A stretch of 56,845 nt of DNA from a virus, in IMG/VR virus record IMGVR_UViG_3300036985_002500, positions 1 to 56,845 of that record; one strand, 5' to 3'. Position 1 is the stretch's first letter. Each line of letters starts with the position of its first letter. Shown one piece after another: positions 44,147-52,937 of the stretch. The notes beneath the pieces are model-generated. The model made no database searches and was not told where the DNA came from. It was given only the letters and a program-made list of their open reading frames with translations. A program made the position numbers and the translations under genes.

Positions 44147-45313
44147 TCACGAATAAGGATCGCCTTTAAACAATCCACTCAAGTGACCTACTGCCTGAGT
44201 ATTCATCCCCTGGGTTGTACCAGCTGATTTATTTTTTCTCAATGCTTTAGGACTTGAATCAACTATCTTCTGATTAGCCTCACTCTCACCTTTTCTTTTT
44301 GCTGACTTCTTAACAGTTTCCAACATCTTCTTACCATACATCGCATAAGCTACTAATTCAGCAGCGTCTTCATTATATGCTCCGTCTTGTTTCATAAACA
44401 AATTATCTAGTTTCCCCTCAACCAAGATACTCCGAATTTTGCTAATTTCGGACTTACTGAAGTCAGGGTAAGCCTTACCAAGATTCTCAACGGAAAGTAG
44501 CGCACTCTTCTTCATATTCTGAAATTCAGAATTCTGCTTTTGAATGAACTGCTCACGATCAGCCTCTATTGCTTGTTTGTCTTCGCTAAACATTCGTTTT
44601 GTTGTTCTTGCTAAAAGCTTTATTCTATCCTCAAGTTCTTCTTCGTCTATTTTGTCATCCTTAAATGCCTCATATAACTCATCGTACTCGTCTGGAAGAT
44701 AATGCTGGACAAGGTTTTCAATCTCCTGATCTCTAAAATCACCTGAAAAGTCCAGTCTTTCATTACTGCTAAAAGCTTTAGAGTAATCATCACCAGCAGC
44801 CCATAACTGAACCGCCATTCTAATGTCTTGTGGCATAGCTTGAAGATCTGATGATAATGCCTCAAAATCTCTTTTGACATCAGCACCTTCTTGGGCTTGA
44901 TTTCTCCACGTATCTACAGAAGCAAAGAACTTTGAAGCGTCATTCACACCATAATGGGAATTGATAAAATTAATCATTTCCTTTTGCGGTTCGAAATTCA
45001 GCTTTACCTCTTTAGCTTTTTTAGGAGTAGATAAGATTCCAAAAATGTCTTCAACATCATCTTCTTCTTCGTCTTCAGATTCGGAATCATCTTCCTCTTC
45101 TTCTTCCTCTTCTTCTTCATTTGCTTGAGAGCTTGTAGATAAACTAGCCATCAAGTCTTTGTACTCTGCCGAGTTTGCGAAAGATTCATCCATCTGTGCC
45201 AAAGCTTCTATCTGTCGAATCTGTTCACTCATTTCTGGCGTGAACGATTCTTCAGAGTAATTATTAGCTTCAGATGCACGATCAATTTCTTGTTCAAAAA
45301 TGTTCTCGCTCAT
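44147..45313 (-). CDS. Probable capsid scaffold protein (388 aa)
   Basis: Very acidic with a long Glu/Asp tract (about residues 65-90, EEEEEEEEEDDSESEDEEED), a helical body rich in Lys/Glu/Gln, and a basic C-terminal end (RKNKSAGTTQGMNTQAVGHL) that would contact capsid. This is the composition and location (between portal and capsid) of scaffold proteins. A -7 box is upstream at 45332. Confidence 0.65.
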   Translation of the reverse strand: MSENIFEQEIDRASEANNYSEESFTPEMSEQIRQIEALAQMDESFANSAEYKDLMASLSTSSQANEEEEEEEEEDDSESEDEEEDDVEDIFGILSTPKKAKEVKLNFEPQKEMINFINSHYGVNDASKFFASVDTWRNQAQEGADVKRDFEALSSDLQAMPQDIRMAVQLWAAGDDYSKAFSSNERLDFSGDFRDQEIENLVQHYLPDEYDELYEAFKDDKIDEEELEDRIKLLARTTKRMFSEDKQAIEADREQFIQKQNSEFQNMKKSALLSVENLGKAYPDFSKSEISKIRSILVEGKLDNLFMKQDGAYNEDAAELVAYAMYGKKMLETVKKSAKRKGESEANQKIVDSSPKALRKNKSAGTTQGMNTQAVGHLSGLFKGDPYS

Positions 45314-45331
45314 AATTTATTATTTATTTGT

Positions 45332-45339
45332 CAAAAATA
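45332..45339 (-). promoter_or_regulatory. Late promoter -7 box before the scaffold gene
   Basis: CAAAAATA on the + strand is TATTTTTG on the minus strand, 19 bases before the ATG. A -33 box at the usual spacing is missing. It would give the scaffold-capsid pair its own promoter. Confidence 0.4.
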
Positions 45340-45344
45340 GTAAT

Positions 45345-47546
45345 TTATTGCATTCCGTTATTTTTAAGTGCCTCTCTTTGTAGTTTGGCATTTTCTTTTA
45401 TCGCAATCTTTTCTACCTCTTGTCCGTGTTTCATTTGCTCAAATCCTACAGCTTCTTCTTTAGCTGCTTGTTCTTGTGCAACCATTTGTTGTTGTTGGTC
45501 TGCGTTAGCTGCTATGCCTTGAGCGATACCTTCATTAGATGCTTTATCTGTCATTGATTGAGCCTGATTCTTAAGTTTTTGATTTTGTCTTAATGCATCA
45601 GCTATCAATTCTGGACTTGACCTATTAAATAAGTTGATAAATATTGGTTGATCTATCATTCCAGCTTGTAGCAACGTAAATAATAGTTGATTACCACTAT
45701 TGATTCCTTGCTCTGCAGATTCTGCTCTCTTAATGAATATTCTATAATCTTGTAATAAATGGTCTTCTGTTAATGTGATACTCTTAAGTCCAGCGTCACC
45801 AACCATTATAGATAGCTTTCTTGGATTGTCATAGTATATAGATTTACCTATCGTAGCCATGTGTTCGTATGCCTGCTTAAGTATTGATGTCAATGCCCAG
45901 TAGAAAGGCTCTTGAACAAGAGATCCTCTTTGTATTTGAGCTTCAACAACTCCAACTAGCATATCATTTCCTCCCTGAGTACCAGTCATTGCTTCGTTAA
46001 CACCAGTTACATCCTGGATACTTTGCTGAACCGATTCAATAACTTGGAACAATTGTAGCGTTCCACCGCCAATGTTTGTTCCGTATGTACCAATAGCGTT
46101 CTGAACAGAACCAACTCTATCTGTATCTACAAAAATAGGTTTAGAAGCATTAATGTTTCTCATTATATCTGCCTCACCATCTCTGTCGTCTACAGCAGAT
46201 TTAGATATAACAGTACCAGTACCTCTCATGTTTGATAAATGAGATTCTACTACTGATAAAGTTCTATTTAAGAATCTTTGTGGATCAATAACATCATCAA
46301 GTGGAGTAAGTATCTCACCTCTATCGTAAACCCAAGTATAACATTTGTATGGAAACTTAACATTCGCTGGATCATATAGATTCTTCTCTTGGTATGGCAT
46401 GATACCATATTCTAAAACTATATCAGCAATACCAACTTCTTCTTGTGGAATTAAAATGCAGTATCTAAGAACGTCAACATAAATTGTATGTTTCTTCTTA
46501 TCACCCATCTCATCTTTATGCTTCTGAGTAACTGGCTCAATTAAATCTTTATCAGAATATTTTGAGTCAGCGTGATTAATCATTGTGTAGTAAGGATAGC
46601 CATGCTCATCTTTAACCCAACCATAATCTCTTCGCTCAACATCTTTCCAATATACTTCATAGACGGGAACTTTACCTCCTGCTTGAGTATATATTCCATT
46701 CATAATTTTATGAACACCTTTAGATCCATCTTTGCCATAGTTCTCTATAGCATCCATTTCATCTTTACTAAGGTTTTGGAATCTTTCAAATATGCTTGGA
46801 CTATCCATGTAGTACCACTCACCCATGTGTTCTGCATCTGATAAATCAGGTTTTCTAGCAGACATATCCCATAAGTAGAATAATGGATTGATTGATTCAG
46901 CTACATAATTGTCATTATGCTCGTACCCTTTGTAGATTCCTAGACCGCAAAGAGCTAAGTTTCTAGTTATTTGTACTTTTAATTCGTCAATATTTATTTC
47001 AGCAGCAATAAATTCAATAAGATTATTTACATCTTTTTCGTGCTGTAATACAAATGTATTTTGGAAAAGTTCTTCTGTCTCTTGCTCTGTATCCATTATT
47101 GGAGCAGCACCTTTTATAATATCTTTATAGAATGGGAAAGCCTCAGCCATTCCTTGAAGTCCTTTTAATTTCTTTAAGTCTTCTTCTCTTTTGTTTATTA
47201 CGAAATCAGATATGCAGTTTGCTCTAGCGTCATAAGATAAACGAATAGCATTACCAACGTATTGTTGAACCATTGGCTTGATAACATTCTTTGTCCACTT
47301 AAGTCTGTTTCTAACGTCTCCTGATTCATCAAGAAAGAAAGACTCAACATCTTCATCGAATATCCATTGACCATCTTGTCCTTTAAAGAAAGACCAGTTC
47401 ATTAAGCATTTACTTATATATCTTCGATAGACATCATTACTCATTGATGACAAACAGAATTTCGCATATTGACTATGGTAACTCTTATCTTTTTTAGCTT
47501 GAAGCTTGTTTGGCCTTACTGCGCTATTGTTAAATATATAACTCAT
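45345..47546 (-). CDS. Portal protein (733 aa)
   Basis: Twelve-subunit DNA gate at the head vertex. Starts MSYIFNNSAVRPNKLQAKKD. The sequence NPLFYLWDMSARKPDLSDAE and the later GVNEAMTGTQGGNDMLVGVV followed by QIQRGSLVQEPF match the late helical and stem parts of P22/crAss-like portals. A Gln-rich end (about 670-733, ANADQQQQMVAQEQ) forms a helical barrel-like tail as in P22 portals. Length matches crAss-like podoviruses more than classic siphoviruses. Confidence 0.8.
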   Translation of the reverse strand: MSYIFNNSAVRPNKLQAKKDKSYHSQYAKFCLSSMSNDVYRRYISKCLMNWSFFKGQDGQWIFDEDVESFFLDESGDVRNRLKWTKNVIKPMVQQYVGNAIRLSYDARANCISDFVINKREEDLKKLKGLQGMAEAFPFYKDIIKGAAPIMDTEQETEELFQNTFVLQHEKDVNNLIEFIAAEINIDELKVQITRNLALCGLGIYKGYEHNDNYVAESINPLFYLWDMSARKPDLSDAEHMGEWYYMDSPSIFERFQNLSKDEMDAIENYGKDGSKGVHKIMNGIYTQAGGKVPVYEVYWKDVERRDYGWVKDEHGYPYYTMINHADSKYSDKDLIEPVTQKHKDEMGDKKKHTIYVDVLRYCILIPQEEVGIADIVLEYGIMPYQEKNLYDPANVKFPYKCYTWVYDRGEILTPLDDVIDPQRFLNRTLSVVESHLSNMRGTGTVISKSAVDDRDGEADIMRNINASKPIFVDTDRVGSVQNAIGTYGTNIGGGTLQLFQVIESVQQSIQDVTGVNEAMTGTQGGNDMLVGVVEAQIQRGSLVQEPFYWALTSILKQAYEHMATIGKSIYYDNPRKLSIMVGDAGLKSITLTEDHLLQDYRIFIKRAESAEQGINSGNQLLFTLLQAGMIDQPIFINLFNRSSPELIADALRQNQKLKNQAQSMTDKASNEGIAQGIAANADQQQQMVAQEQAAKEEAVGFEQMKHGQEVEKIAIKENAKLQREALKNNGMQ

Positions 47547-47547
47547 A

Positions 47548-48120
47548 CTATCTTAATACATCATTAATACCAACTAATACTTTTTTATTCGTTTTGTTCT
47601 CTACTGTTTTAACTCCGTATGCAGTCTCTAGTCTAGAAACCATATCGGGTAATTCAGAATGAACCTTCACTATCAAATCAGTATATTTCTTTTTTTCATC
47701 AATGTCCATAGCTGCTAATGTTGCAGCATCAAGAATAATCATGTCGTTAAGCATGTCGAACATATATTGGCTCATTAACTTTGCTTTAAGTCTGTACTCA
47801 GGATTGAATGATTCCATTTTTGTAATGGCTATCCTCAACTCTTCTGGCATTTCTCCAGCAATTATATTTTGAAGGTCTTTATGTGAAGTGTAACTTCTAC
47901 CATAGACTATCTCCAAAGCCTTTTGTAACCTATCCCTTTTGCTTAACTTGTAAATAGGAGATGTTCTATTTCCTAATAACCAGCAAAGTCTTACTTCTTT
48001 TACTTTGAGTAATTTAAACTCTTTCATTTCGGATAACTCAGGGTATTCTATTCTTAAATCCCCCTCTGTTTCTATTCCAAAAAGAATTACATTAACATTT
48101 TTTTCTTCCATCTTTATCAA
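47548..48120 (-). CDS. Hypothetical protein upstream of the portal (190 aa)
   Basis: Helical protein (MIKMEEKNVNVILFGIETEG), with a basic segment RDRLQKALEIVYGRSYTSHK and acidic C-terminal helix. In this position phages often carry a head-assembly, adaptor or small terminase protein; no motif decides among them. Starts after a hairpin attenuator. Confidence 0.5.
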   Translation of the reverse strand: MIKMEEKNVNVILFGIETEGDLRIEYPELSEMKEFKLLKVKEVRLCWLLGNRTSPIYKLSKRDRLQKALEIVYGRSYTSHKDLQNIIAGEMPEELRIAITKMESFNPEYRLKAKLMSQYMFDMLNDMIILDAATLAAMDIDEKKKYTDLIVKVHSELPDMVSRLETAYGVKTVENKTNKKVLVGINDVLR

Positions 48121-48124
48121 ATAA

Positions 48125-48150
48125 GGGTACGAGAAGTTAATCCCGTACCC
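48125..48150 (-). terminator. Hairpin attenuator after the first late gene
   Basis: GGGTACG (48125-48131) and CGTACCC (48144-48150) form a perfect 7-bp stem around a 12-base loop. On the minus strand it follows the stop of the 267-aa gene and precedes TTATTTGAT. Same design as the hairpin after the capsid gene. Confidence 0.55.
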
Positions 48151-48168
48151 CGTAAAGATAATCTAAAA

Positions 48169-48972
48169 TTAGATAGTTGGTGTTCCTGTGTATGCAGCAG
48201 CAGTAGCAGTAGTTCCACCTACAGCAGCATCAAGAGCAGCAGCATAAGCAGCATAACCTCCGTTTGTAGCATCAGCGAATACCAATACGTTTGTAATTTT
48301 ATAAACAAAAAGACCAGTAACAGCATTGTGACGAATCAATTTACGAACTCTCAACAAGTACTTAGTGTAGTTAGCAGTAAGAGAAAGTAAAGACAAGTTG
48401 TTAGAAAGATACTGAGAAGCATCAGCGTAAGTTCCAGAAGGAGCAACGTAAGGAACAGAAATAACAACAGCGATATTAAATCCGTTTGTTACTGTCATTT
48501 GTCCGTAGTTAGCAGAAGCAGAAGTCAATGTAAGAACATCAGTTCCAGCATTGTAAGAAGCAACAACACCTGAGAATAGGTCATTATTGATTCGAGTTAC
48601 GAATGCAGCACCAATTTCATCAACTGTAGCTGAAGTATCAGAAGAAACGATGTAAGATTTTTCTACTGATGGAGATCCATTACCATCAACAACATTTGCG
48701 TGTTGGATTGTAATTTTGTACATTGAAGCAGAACCAGCACTTGGTAAAGCGATAGTAGTCAATGTGATTGTGTTTGCTTCAGCAGTTCCAGCTGCATAAG
48801 CAGTCTTTCTCTTACCTACAACATCACGGATAAGTGGCTTAAGAGCTACTGCTCCAGCTTCATCCAACAATGTTAATTCTCCCAATGCCAAGACAGCGTC
48901 TGTTGCCAATGGGGTGTTAACGATAACCACTTGGTCAGCGTCAATTTTGTTTAATTTGTAACTAATTGCCAT
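48169..48972 (-). CDS. Abundant virion structural protein (267 aa)
   Basis: First gene of the late transcript. Codon use is strongly GC-biased for this genome (GCA GCA GCA GTA GCA) and the protein is Ala/Thr/Val-rich and beta-structured (MAISYKLNKIDADQVVIVNT). High expression signals and the attenuator behind it indicate an abundant virion protein, such as a major decoration, head-fibre or tail subunit. The C-terminal Ala/Gly/Thr-rich segment is probably surface exposed. No family recognised. Confidence 0.6.
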   Translation of the reverse strand: MAISYKLNKIDADQVVIVNTPLATDAVLALGELTLLDEAGAVALKPLIRDVVGKRKTAYAAGTAEANTITLTTIALPSAGSASMYKITIQHANVVDGNGSPSVEKSYIVSSDTSATVDEIGAAFVTRINNDLFSGVVASYNAGTDVLTLTSASANYGQMTVTNGFNIAVVISVPYVAPSGTYADASQYLSNNLSLLSLTANYTKYLLRVRKLIRHNAVTGLFVYKITNVLVFADATNGGYAAYAAALDAAVGGTTATAAAYTGTPTI

Positions 48973-49026
48973 AATAATTTTTTTTGTACACCGATTTTTT
49001 TATCTGTGTTGGTTAAATTAATAACC

Positions 49027-49039
49027 ATGCACCGTGCAT
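49027..49039. promoter_or_regulatory. Perfect 13-base palindrome, candidate operator
   Basis: ATGCAC-C-GTGCAT, 6-bp arms around a single C, right after the minus-strand -7 box and thus near the late start site. A dimeric repressor would cover the start of the late transcript. Confidence 0.5.
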
Positions 49040-49047
49040 AGCTTTTG

Positions 49048-49055
49048 CAAATATA
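49048..49055 (-). promoter_or_regulatory. Main late promoter -7 box
   Basis: CAAATATA on the + strand is TATATTTG on the minus strand, upstream of the first virion gene at 48972. CAA at 49067-49069 (minus TTG) is only 11 bases away, so it is not a normal -33 box. The dominant late promoter by position. Confidence 0.5.
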
Positions 49056-49074
49056 ATTAAAATTTTCAATTGTA

Positions 49075-49228
49075 GATTTTTTTCTTGGGGTTTGGGGTTT
49101 TTTTTCTTTCTTCTTTTTTTTCTTTTTGGATATATATATTTATATATATATCTTTTTCTTTTCTTTTTTCTTTGCTTCTTTCTTTTTTCTTTTCTTTCTT
49201 TTTCTTTTTTTTCTTCTTTCTTTTTTTT
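49075..49228. repeat. Polypyrimidine tract with AT inverted repeat
   Basis: About 150 bases almost only of T and C on the + strand. The exceptions are two GGGG runs and the perfect inverted repeat GATATATATAT/ATATATATATC (49129-49139 with 49142-49152). Triplex- or melting-prone DNA. Possible origin, recombination hotspot or transcription insulator. Confidence 0.5.
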
Positions 49229-49249
49229 AAAAAAAAATATCGAAATGTT

Positions 49250-49278
49250 TTGATTTCTAAAAAACATGTTTAACTTTG
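49250..49278 (+). promoter_or_regulatory. Promoter of the second early operon
   Basis: TTG at 49250-49252 (within TTTTG), 18-base spacer, TAACTTTG at 49271-49278: complete two-part Bacteroidota promoter. Start site about 49285, just 11 bases upstream of the ATG at 49296, so the leader is very short. Confidence 0.7.
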
Positions 49279-49295
49279 TGACATAAGAAAACGAT

Positions 49296-49589
49296 ATGGA
49301 AAATTTTAAAGTTATTTGCGTAAACGATAAAGCCAAGCCAAAAGGCTTTATTGGTCAATGGGTTGAGAAGAATAAAATATACACAGTCGTAGATGCTAAG
49401 AATCTAGCCAAACAAAGAATGACAGTCGGTTACAAATTTGCAGAAATAGAAATTCCAGAAGAATCTGAGTACAAATTCTTTTTAGCAAATAGATTCAGAC
49501 CTTGCTCAGAAGATGACGAGCTTGCAGCTACAGCAGTAGAAGAATTAATAGAAGAAACTTTATCAGAATTATCGATTAATGAATTTTGA
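49296..49589 (+). CDS. Small early-operon protein (97 aa)
   Basis: Starts MENFKVICVNDKAKPKGFIG and reads as a short beta-barrel domain (VEKNKIYTVVDAKNL) with a helical acidic C-terminus (AVEELIEETLSELSINEF). The K-V-I-C-x-N-D-x-x-x-P start and G-x-x-Y-T-V pattern recur in small Bacteroidota phage proteins. Unknown function; expressed first from the promoter at 49250. Overlaps the nuclease gene by 11 bases. Confidence 0.65.
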   Translation: MENFKVICVNDKAKPKGFIGQWVEKNKIYTVVDAKNLAKQRMTVGYKFAEIEIPEESEYKFFLANRFRPCSEDDELAATAVEELIEETLSELSINEF

Positions 49590-50313
49590 TTTATTCATAG
49601 AGCTTGATAAGTTCAATCATATTTCTTTCAATGAGGAATTGCATGAGTACAAAATAGATAATCAAAAATGTATCTCTACAACTTCCATCCTAAACAACTA
49701 TAAAAAACCATTTGATACAGAAAATATAGCTTGGCGACACGCTGTAAAGAATCTAAGATCTGTAGAAGAAGTAATCGAAGAGTGGGAAGATAAAAAGAAT
49801 GAGGCAGCATCTAAAGGAACTCATTTACATCGTTACGCTGAACTAAAATTTGCTTGTAAGGAATATGATGTTCCAGAAGAATCTCTTCCACTAGTACTAA
49901 AACAATACATAGATAAGTTTTATAATGATTCTATCGGTAGATTAATACCTATCAAGTCAGAAATGATTATAGGAGATAAAGACTTAAAGCTTTGTGGAAT
50001 GATAGATCAATTATTCTATAATGTAAAAGAGAAAGAAATTCAAATCTGGGACTACAAAACAAACAAAGAGATAAGAACATTCAGCCCATACAAGAATAAG
50101 ATGACAAACGGGCTTAATCACCTTCAGGAATGCGAATACAACACCTACTCACTTCAGTTAGGTATCTATAAAAGAATAATAGAAAGAAATACAAACCTTA
50201 AACTAGGCAAATCATATATTTGTTGGGTAAACGATAAAAATAGTTCTTATAAAGCATTTCAGATGGCTGAGATGGACAAGGAGATAGATTTAATAATTAA
50301 AAACATAAAGTAA
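49579..50313 (+). CDS. PD-(D/E)XK (RecB/Cas4-like) exonuclease (244 aa)
   Basis: PD-(D/E)XK phosphodiesterase: GTHLH at 80-84, GMIDQLF at about 139-145 (first metal Asp), IWDYKTNKEI at about 156-165 with the Asp and Lys of the D-x-K signature, and the conserved Q-x-x-x-Y as QLGIY at about 193-197. All four motifs of the family are present. Its 5'-3' resection would make ssDNA for the Rad52-like annealing protein at 3867. Gene overlaps both neighbours. Confidence 0.85.
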   Translation: MNFDLFIELDKFNHISFNEELHEYKIDNQKCISTTSILNNYKKPFDTENIAWRHAVKNLRSVEEVIEEWEDKKNEAASKGTHLHRYAELKFACKEYDVPEESLPLVLKQYIDKFYNDSIGRLIPIKSEMIIGDKDLKLCGMIDQLFYNVKEKEIQIWDYKTNKEIRTFSPYKNKMTNGLNHLQECEYNTYSLQLGIYKRIIERNTNLKLGKSYICWVNDKNSSYKAFQMAEMDKEIDLIIKNIK

Positions 50314-50486
50314 TGAGTGAAGTAGATAGAAAAAAAGCAGAATCTTTTGAAGCTGTGGCAAGACCAGTAATTAAATGGATGGCTGAGAATTGTCATCCAC
50401 ATACAACTATGATAGTTGACGCTATACATGCTGAATTATTAGAGGCAGATATGGTTATTAATACACATGATTATCTAGTAGATTAA
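50313..50486 (+). CDS. Conserved small phage protein, MSEVDRKKAESFEAVARP type (57 aa)
   Basis: Starts inside the nuclease stop (TAATG). The sequence VIKWMAENCHPHTTMIVDAI and HAELLEADMVINTHDYLVD is a small protein I recognise in many phages of different groups, with the conserved E-N-x-H-P-H and H-A-E-L-L segments. Function unknown. Confidence 0.7.
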   Translation: MSEVDRKKAESFEAVARPVIKWMAENCHPHTTMIVDAIHAELLEADMVINTHDYLVD

Positions 50487-50506
50487 CTAACTAAAAACAT
50501 AAAGTA

Positions 50507-50854
50507 ATGAGTACTTCATCAGCATATTCTAGTAACAAACTAAAACAAGTGCTGAAGAACGGCACTCAACATTTTATTATTAAGTCATTCTTAACAGCAG
50601 CATTTGAGTATGATAAGAAGGTAGTGGAACACCATCTATATTGGATAAATCTAAATAAAGGAATATACGAAGAGTTTCCGCTATATAAATTATTATGCTT
50701 TAAGAAGATGAATGCGAAAGAAATAAAGTTCTTTAAACAAACAGAGGATACCTATGAATTAAGAATATCCTCTGAAGATGGAAAAGTATGGGATCATAAA
50801 GAATTAAAATTTGATAAGGAACAAGTTAAAGTTACTTACAAAGATTTTCTTTAA
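50507..50854 (+). CDS. Early-operon hypothetical protein (115 aa)
   Basis: Mixed alpha/beta sequence, MSTSSAYSSNKLKQVLKNGT at the start and a beta-rich C-terminal half (DTYELRISSEDGKVWDHKEL). No motif recognised. Its stop is two bases from the end of the convergent terminase gene, so the transcripts meet tail to tail. Confidence 0.55.
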   Translation: MSTSSAYSSNKLKQVLKNGTQHFIIKSFLTAAFEYDKKVVEHHLYWINLNKGIYEEFPLYKLLCFKKMNAKEIKFFKQTEDTYELRISSEDGKVWDHKELKFDKEQVKVTYKDFL

Positions 50855-50856
50855 TA

Positions 50857-52923
50857 TTAGTTTAGTATTTTTAGTATCTTGCCAGTGTTCTTATCAACTC
50901 TAGCTAGCTTCATTCTAAAATTAGTTTCTTTACTCTGTACATACTTTGTAATTACTTGACTATCTGCTGAATTTGTTTTTATATTCTGAGGCTCGTATCT
51001 AACGTGAGCCAATGCGTTAATATATGCAAATGTTATAGCAAATATAGCATCATCATAATCATACCTAGTATCCGCAGCCTGATATCTTGTCTGCCTATGT
51101 GAGTTTTGAGACTTTAAATCCTTTTCTACGAAAGTTTTTAACTGCTCCCAAAGCCAAGGCACATCAATATTCTCACTATAAGCATCTAGCATCTCTTCAG
51201 TCTTCGCTATTATCCTAGGGGCTGTATTCGCCTTGTTGGATATACCAAACCATTTACCTCCATGTGTTTGAAAGTATTCTGGAAGCTGTGTATTAGCCGT
51301 GAACTTAGCTTTGAACCCATGTATCTCCTGGAAGTCAACGTGCATATCTCCAATATTGTTTTCTACTAGTTCCTTTACCCCACCACGCATTTGTTGGTCA
51401 TAATAAAGGCTCTGAAGTAGTACTTGTAGGTATGTAAGTTTAAATTTTCTGTCTCTATGGAATACAACTGATGATACGGAGTTAGTCAATGAGTCCCATA
51501 TAGCACTACACATCATAGAGTGTCCAGTTTCAGAGTTTATTGGATCTGTTCCTTGCCAATACCTACTTCTCCATACCTCTCCCTTTGGTGGATGATGAAT
51601 TATCAATGCAGAAGTCATTACATCCTCTCTTGATGAGGTAGGCATCCATTTTGCACCAGTTATTCGATGTGAAGTAAGTAAATCTGGAGTTGGTTGACTA
51701 TAATCAAGTATAGGTTCAAAGTATCCGTACTCAATAGGCACATCCTTGCCGTAAATGTCACTTAATCTCTTATTACAAGTGTGAATAGGTACTAAAGTAC
51801 GTGATTTACGTACAAACATATCATCAATTGTTATTGGGTAGTGCTGATGGAACTGAACCTTTGCAGATTCCCCCTTTTTAGTACCTTCTAAAGCTAAATA
51901 TGCCTTTCTTTCGTTTAATATATGCTTATCATCAACCCCTCTTCGTGCATAAGCATTAAAGAATAGAGGGATTATGCCGTATTCATAGTTTTTCTCATTC
52001 CATTGGCTTAAACACATCTTAAATTCAGACTCAAACACAGATCCACCCTTATCCATTTCACCACCAGTTCCCCAAGCGATAAATTGTTGTTGCATTTCCA
52101 TCTTTCCCGTTTCTGGATTGTACTTAAACAATGCTGGTCTACCCTCACGCATCATCTCACCAAAGATATCGAATAACCCTATCTCATCCACAAACACAGC
52201 TGATGGAGATCCACCATTTATAGAATCGACTTGAGGGCTATCGACTTGAAATCTAGATGCCCCACCATCTTCACGACCTTTTTTATCACCTTTCTTGTCA
52301 AATGACATTACTTGGTCAGTCCAGTTCTTTACTTCCTGAGCGATAAAGTCTGGTATCTTAGTATATGTCCACTTTACCTTATCTCGGAATATCTCTATAC
52401 CCTTATCTTTTGAGTGGGTAACGAACTTAATGAAGTAAGATTTGTTTAAATTTACTCTCTTCATTCCTGCTAAACACATCGTAGTAGTAAAACCAATTTG
52501 ACGTGCTTTACCAATCATCATAGAGTAGTTACAATCAAACAGGAATAATAATACTTTCTGTGCATCCCAAGCCTTATAGGCAAGAGTACCATTCTCAGAT
52601 CTATCCTCCTTTATAAATCCGTACTTATTACAGAAGTATAAAGTATTGTCTTTACATTTTTGTATCTCTACAGTCAACCAATCATATTGATCTTCTTCGT
52701 TGTCAAAATCGGTTATTAGACTTTCATCTTCTCCCCATAATTCTGCTTGTTTGCAATAAAGGTCAAAGGGCTTATACTTCAATTTATTTTGCCATCCACT
52801 ATTTATACTATTTACCCAATCGACAAACTCTTTTGGGTAATCAAATTGTTGATGAGAAGGCTTCCATTCACTTGTTAGTATGCCCAATGAACTAATATTG
52901 TCTTGATTTTCATCAGATCCCAT
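50857..52923 (-). CDS. terL: Terminase large subunit (688 aa)
   Basis: Packaging motor ATPase-nuclease. The ATPase motif is a non-standard Walker A, IGKARQIGFTT, at about residue 136-146; Walker B is AVFVDEIGLF at about 242. The nuclease domain has its metal Asp in YWQGTDPINSETG (about 457) and a C-terminal DYDDAIFAITFAYI (about 621). N-terminal DNA-interacting region precedes. Length is long for TerL and close to crAss-like and other podovirus terminases. The small terminase is not identified with confidence. Confidence 0.9.
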   Translation of the reverse strand: MGSDENQDNISSLGILTSEWKPSHQQFDYPKEFVDWVNSINSGWQNKLKYKPFDLYCKQAELWGEDESLITDFDNEEDQYDWLTVEIQKCKDNTLYFCNKYGFIKEDRSENGTLAYKAWDAQKVLLFLFDCNYSMMIGKARQIGFTTTMCLAGMKRVNLNKSYFIKFVTHSKDKGIEIFRDKVKWTYTKIPDFIAQEVKNWTDQVMSFDKKGDKKGREDGGASRFQVDSPQVDSINGGSPSAVFVDEIGLFDIFGEMMREGRPALFKYNPETGKMEMQQQFIAWGTGGEMDKGGSVFESEFKMCLSQWNEKNYEYGIIPLFFNAYARRGVDDKHILNERKAYLALEGTKKGESAKVQFHQHYPITIDDMFVRKSRTLVPIHTCNKRLSDIYGKDVPIEYGYFEPILDYSQPTPDLLTSHRITGAKWMPTSSREDVMTSALIIHHPPKGEVWRSRYWQGTDPINSETGHSMMCSAIWDSLTNSVSSVVFHRDRKFKLTYLQVLLQSLYYDQQMRGGVKELVENNIGDMHVDFQEIHGFKAKFTANTQLPEYFQTHGGKWFGISNKANTAPRIIAKTEEMLDAYSENIDVPWLWEQLKTFVEKDLKSQNSHRQTRYQAADTRYDYDDAIFAITFAYINALAHVRYEPQNIKTNSADSQVITKYVQSKETNFRMKLARVDKNTGKILKILN

Positions 52924-52937
52924 TAGTTGTTTTTTAA

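Larger units (their letters stand above)
48973..49295. promoter_or_regulatory. Divergent control region between late and second early operons
   Basis: No gene. It holds, from left to right: the palindrome ATGCACCGTGCAT (49027-49039), a minus-strand -7 box TATATTTG (49048-49055), two GGGG runs (49087-49097), a pyrimidine-only tract with an AT dyad in the middle (49075-49228), and a + strand promoter (49250-49278). It separates the leftward virion operon from the rightward nuclease operon. Confidence 0.6.

Noticed and set aside
49085-49098. Telomere-like GGGGTTTGGGG resembling ciliate repeats
   Set aside because: Only two G-runs in a pyrimidine tract; too short for a telomere-type or intramolecular G-quadruplex claim.
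49013-49336. Minus-strand ORF rich in Lys and Arg
   Set aside because: It is the reverse reading of the C/T tract and overlaps the + strand promoter and the start of the 49296 gene; composition explains it.
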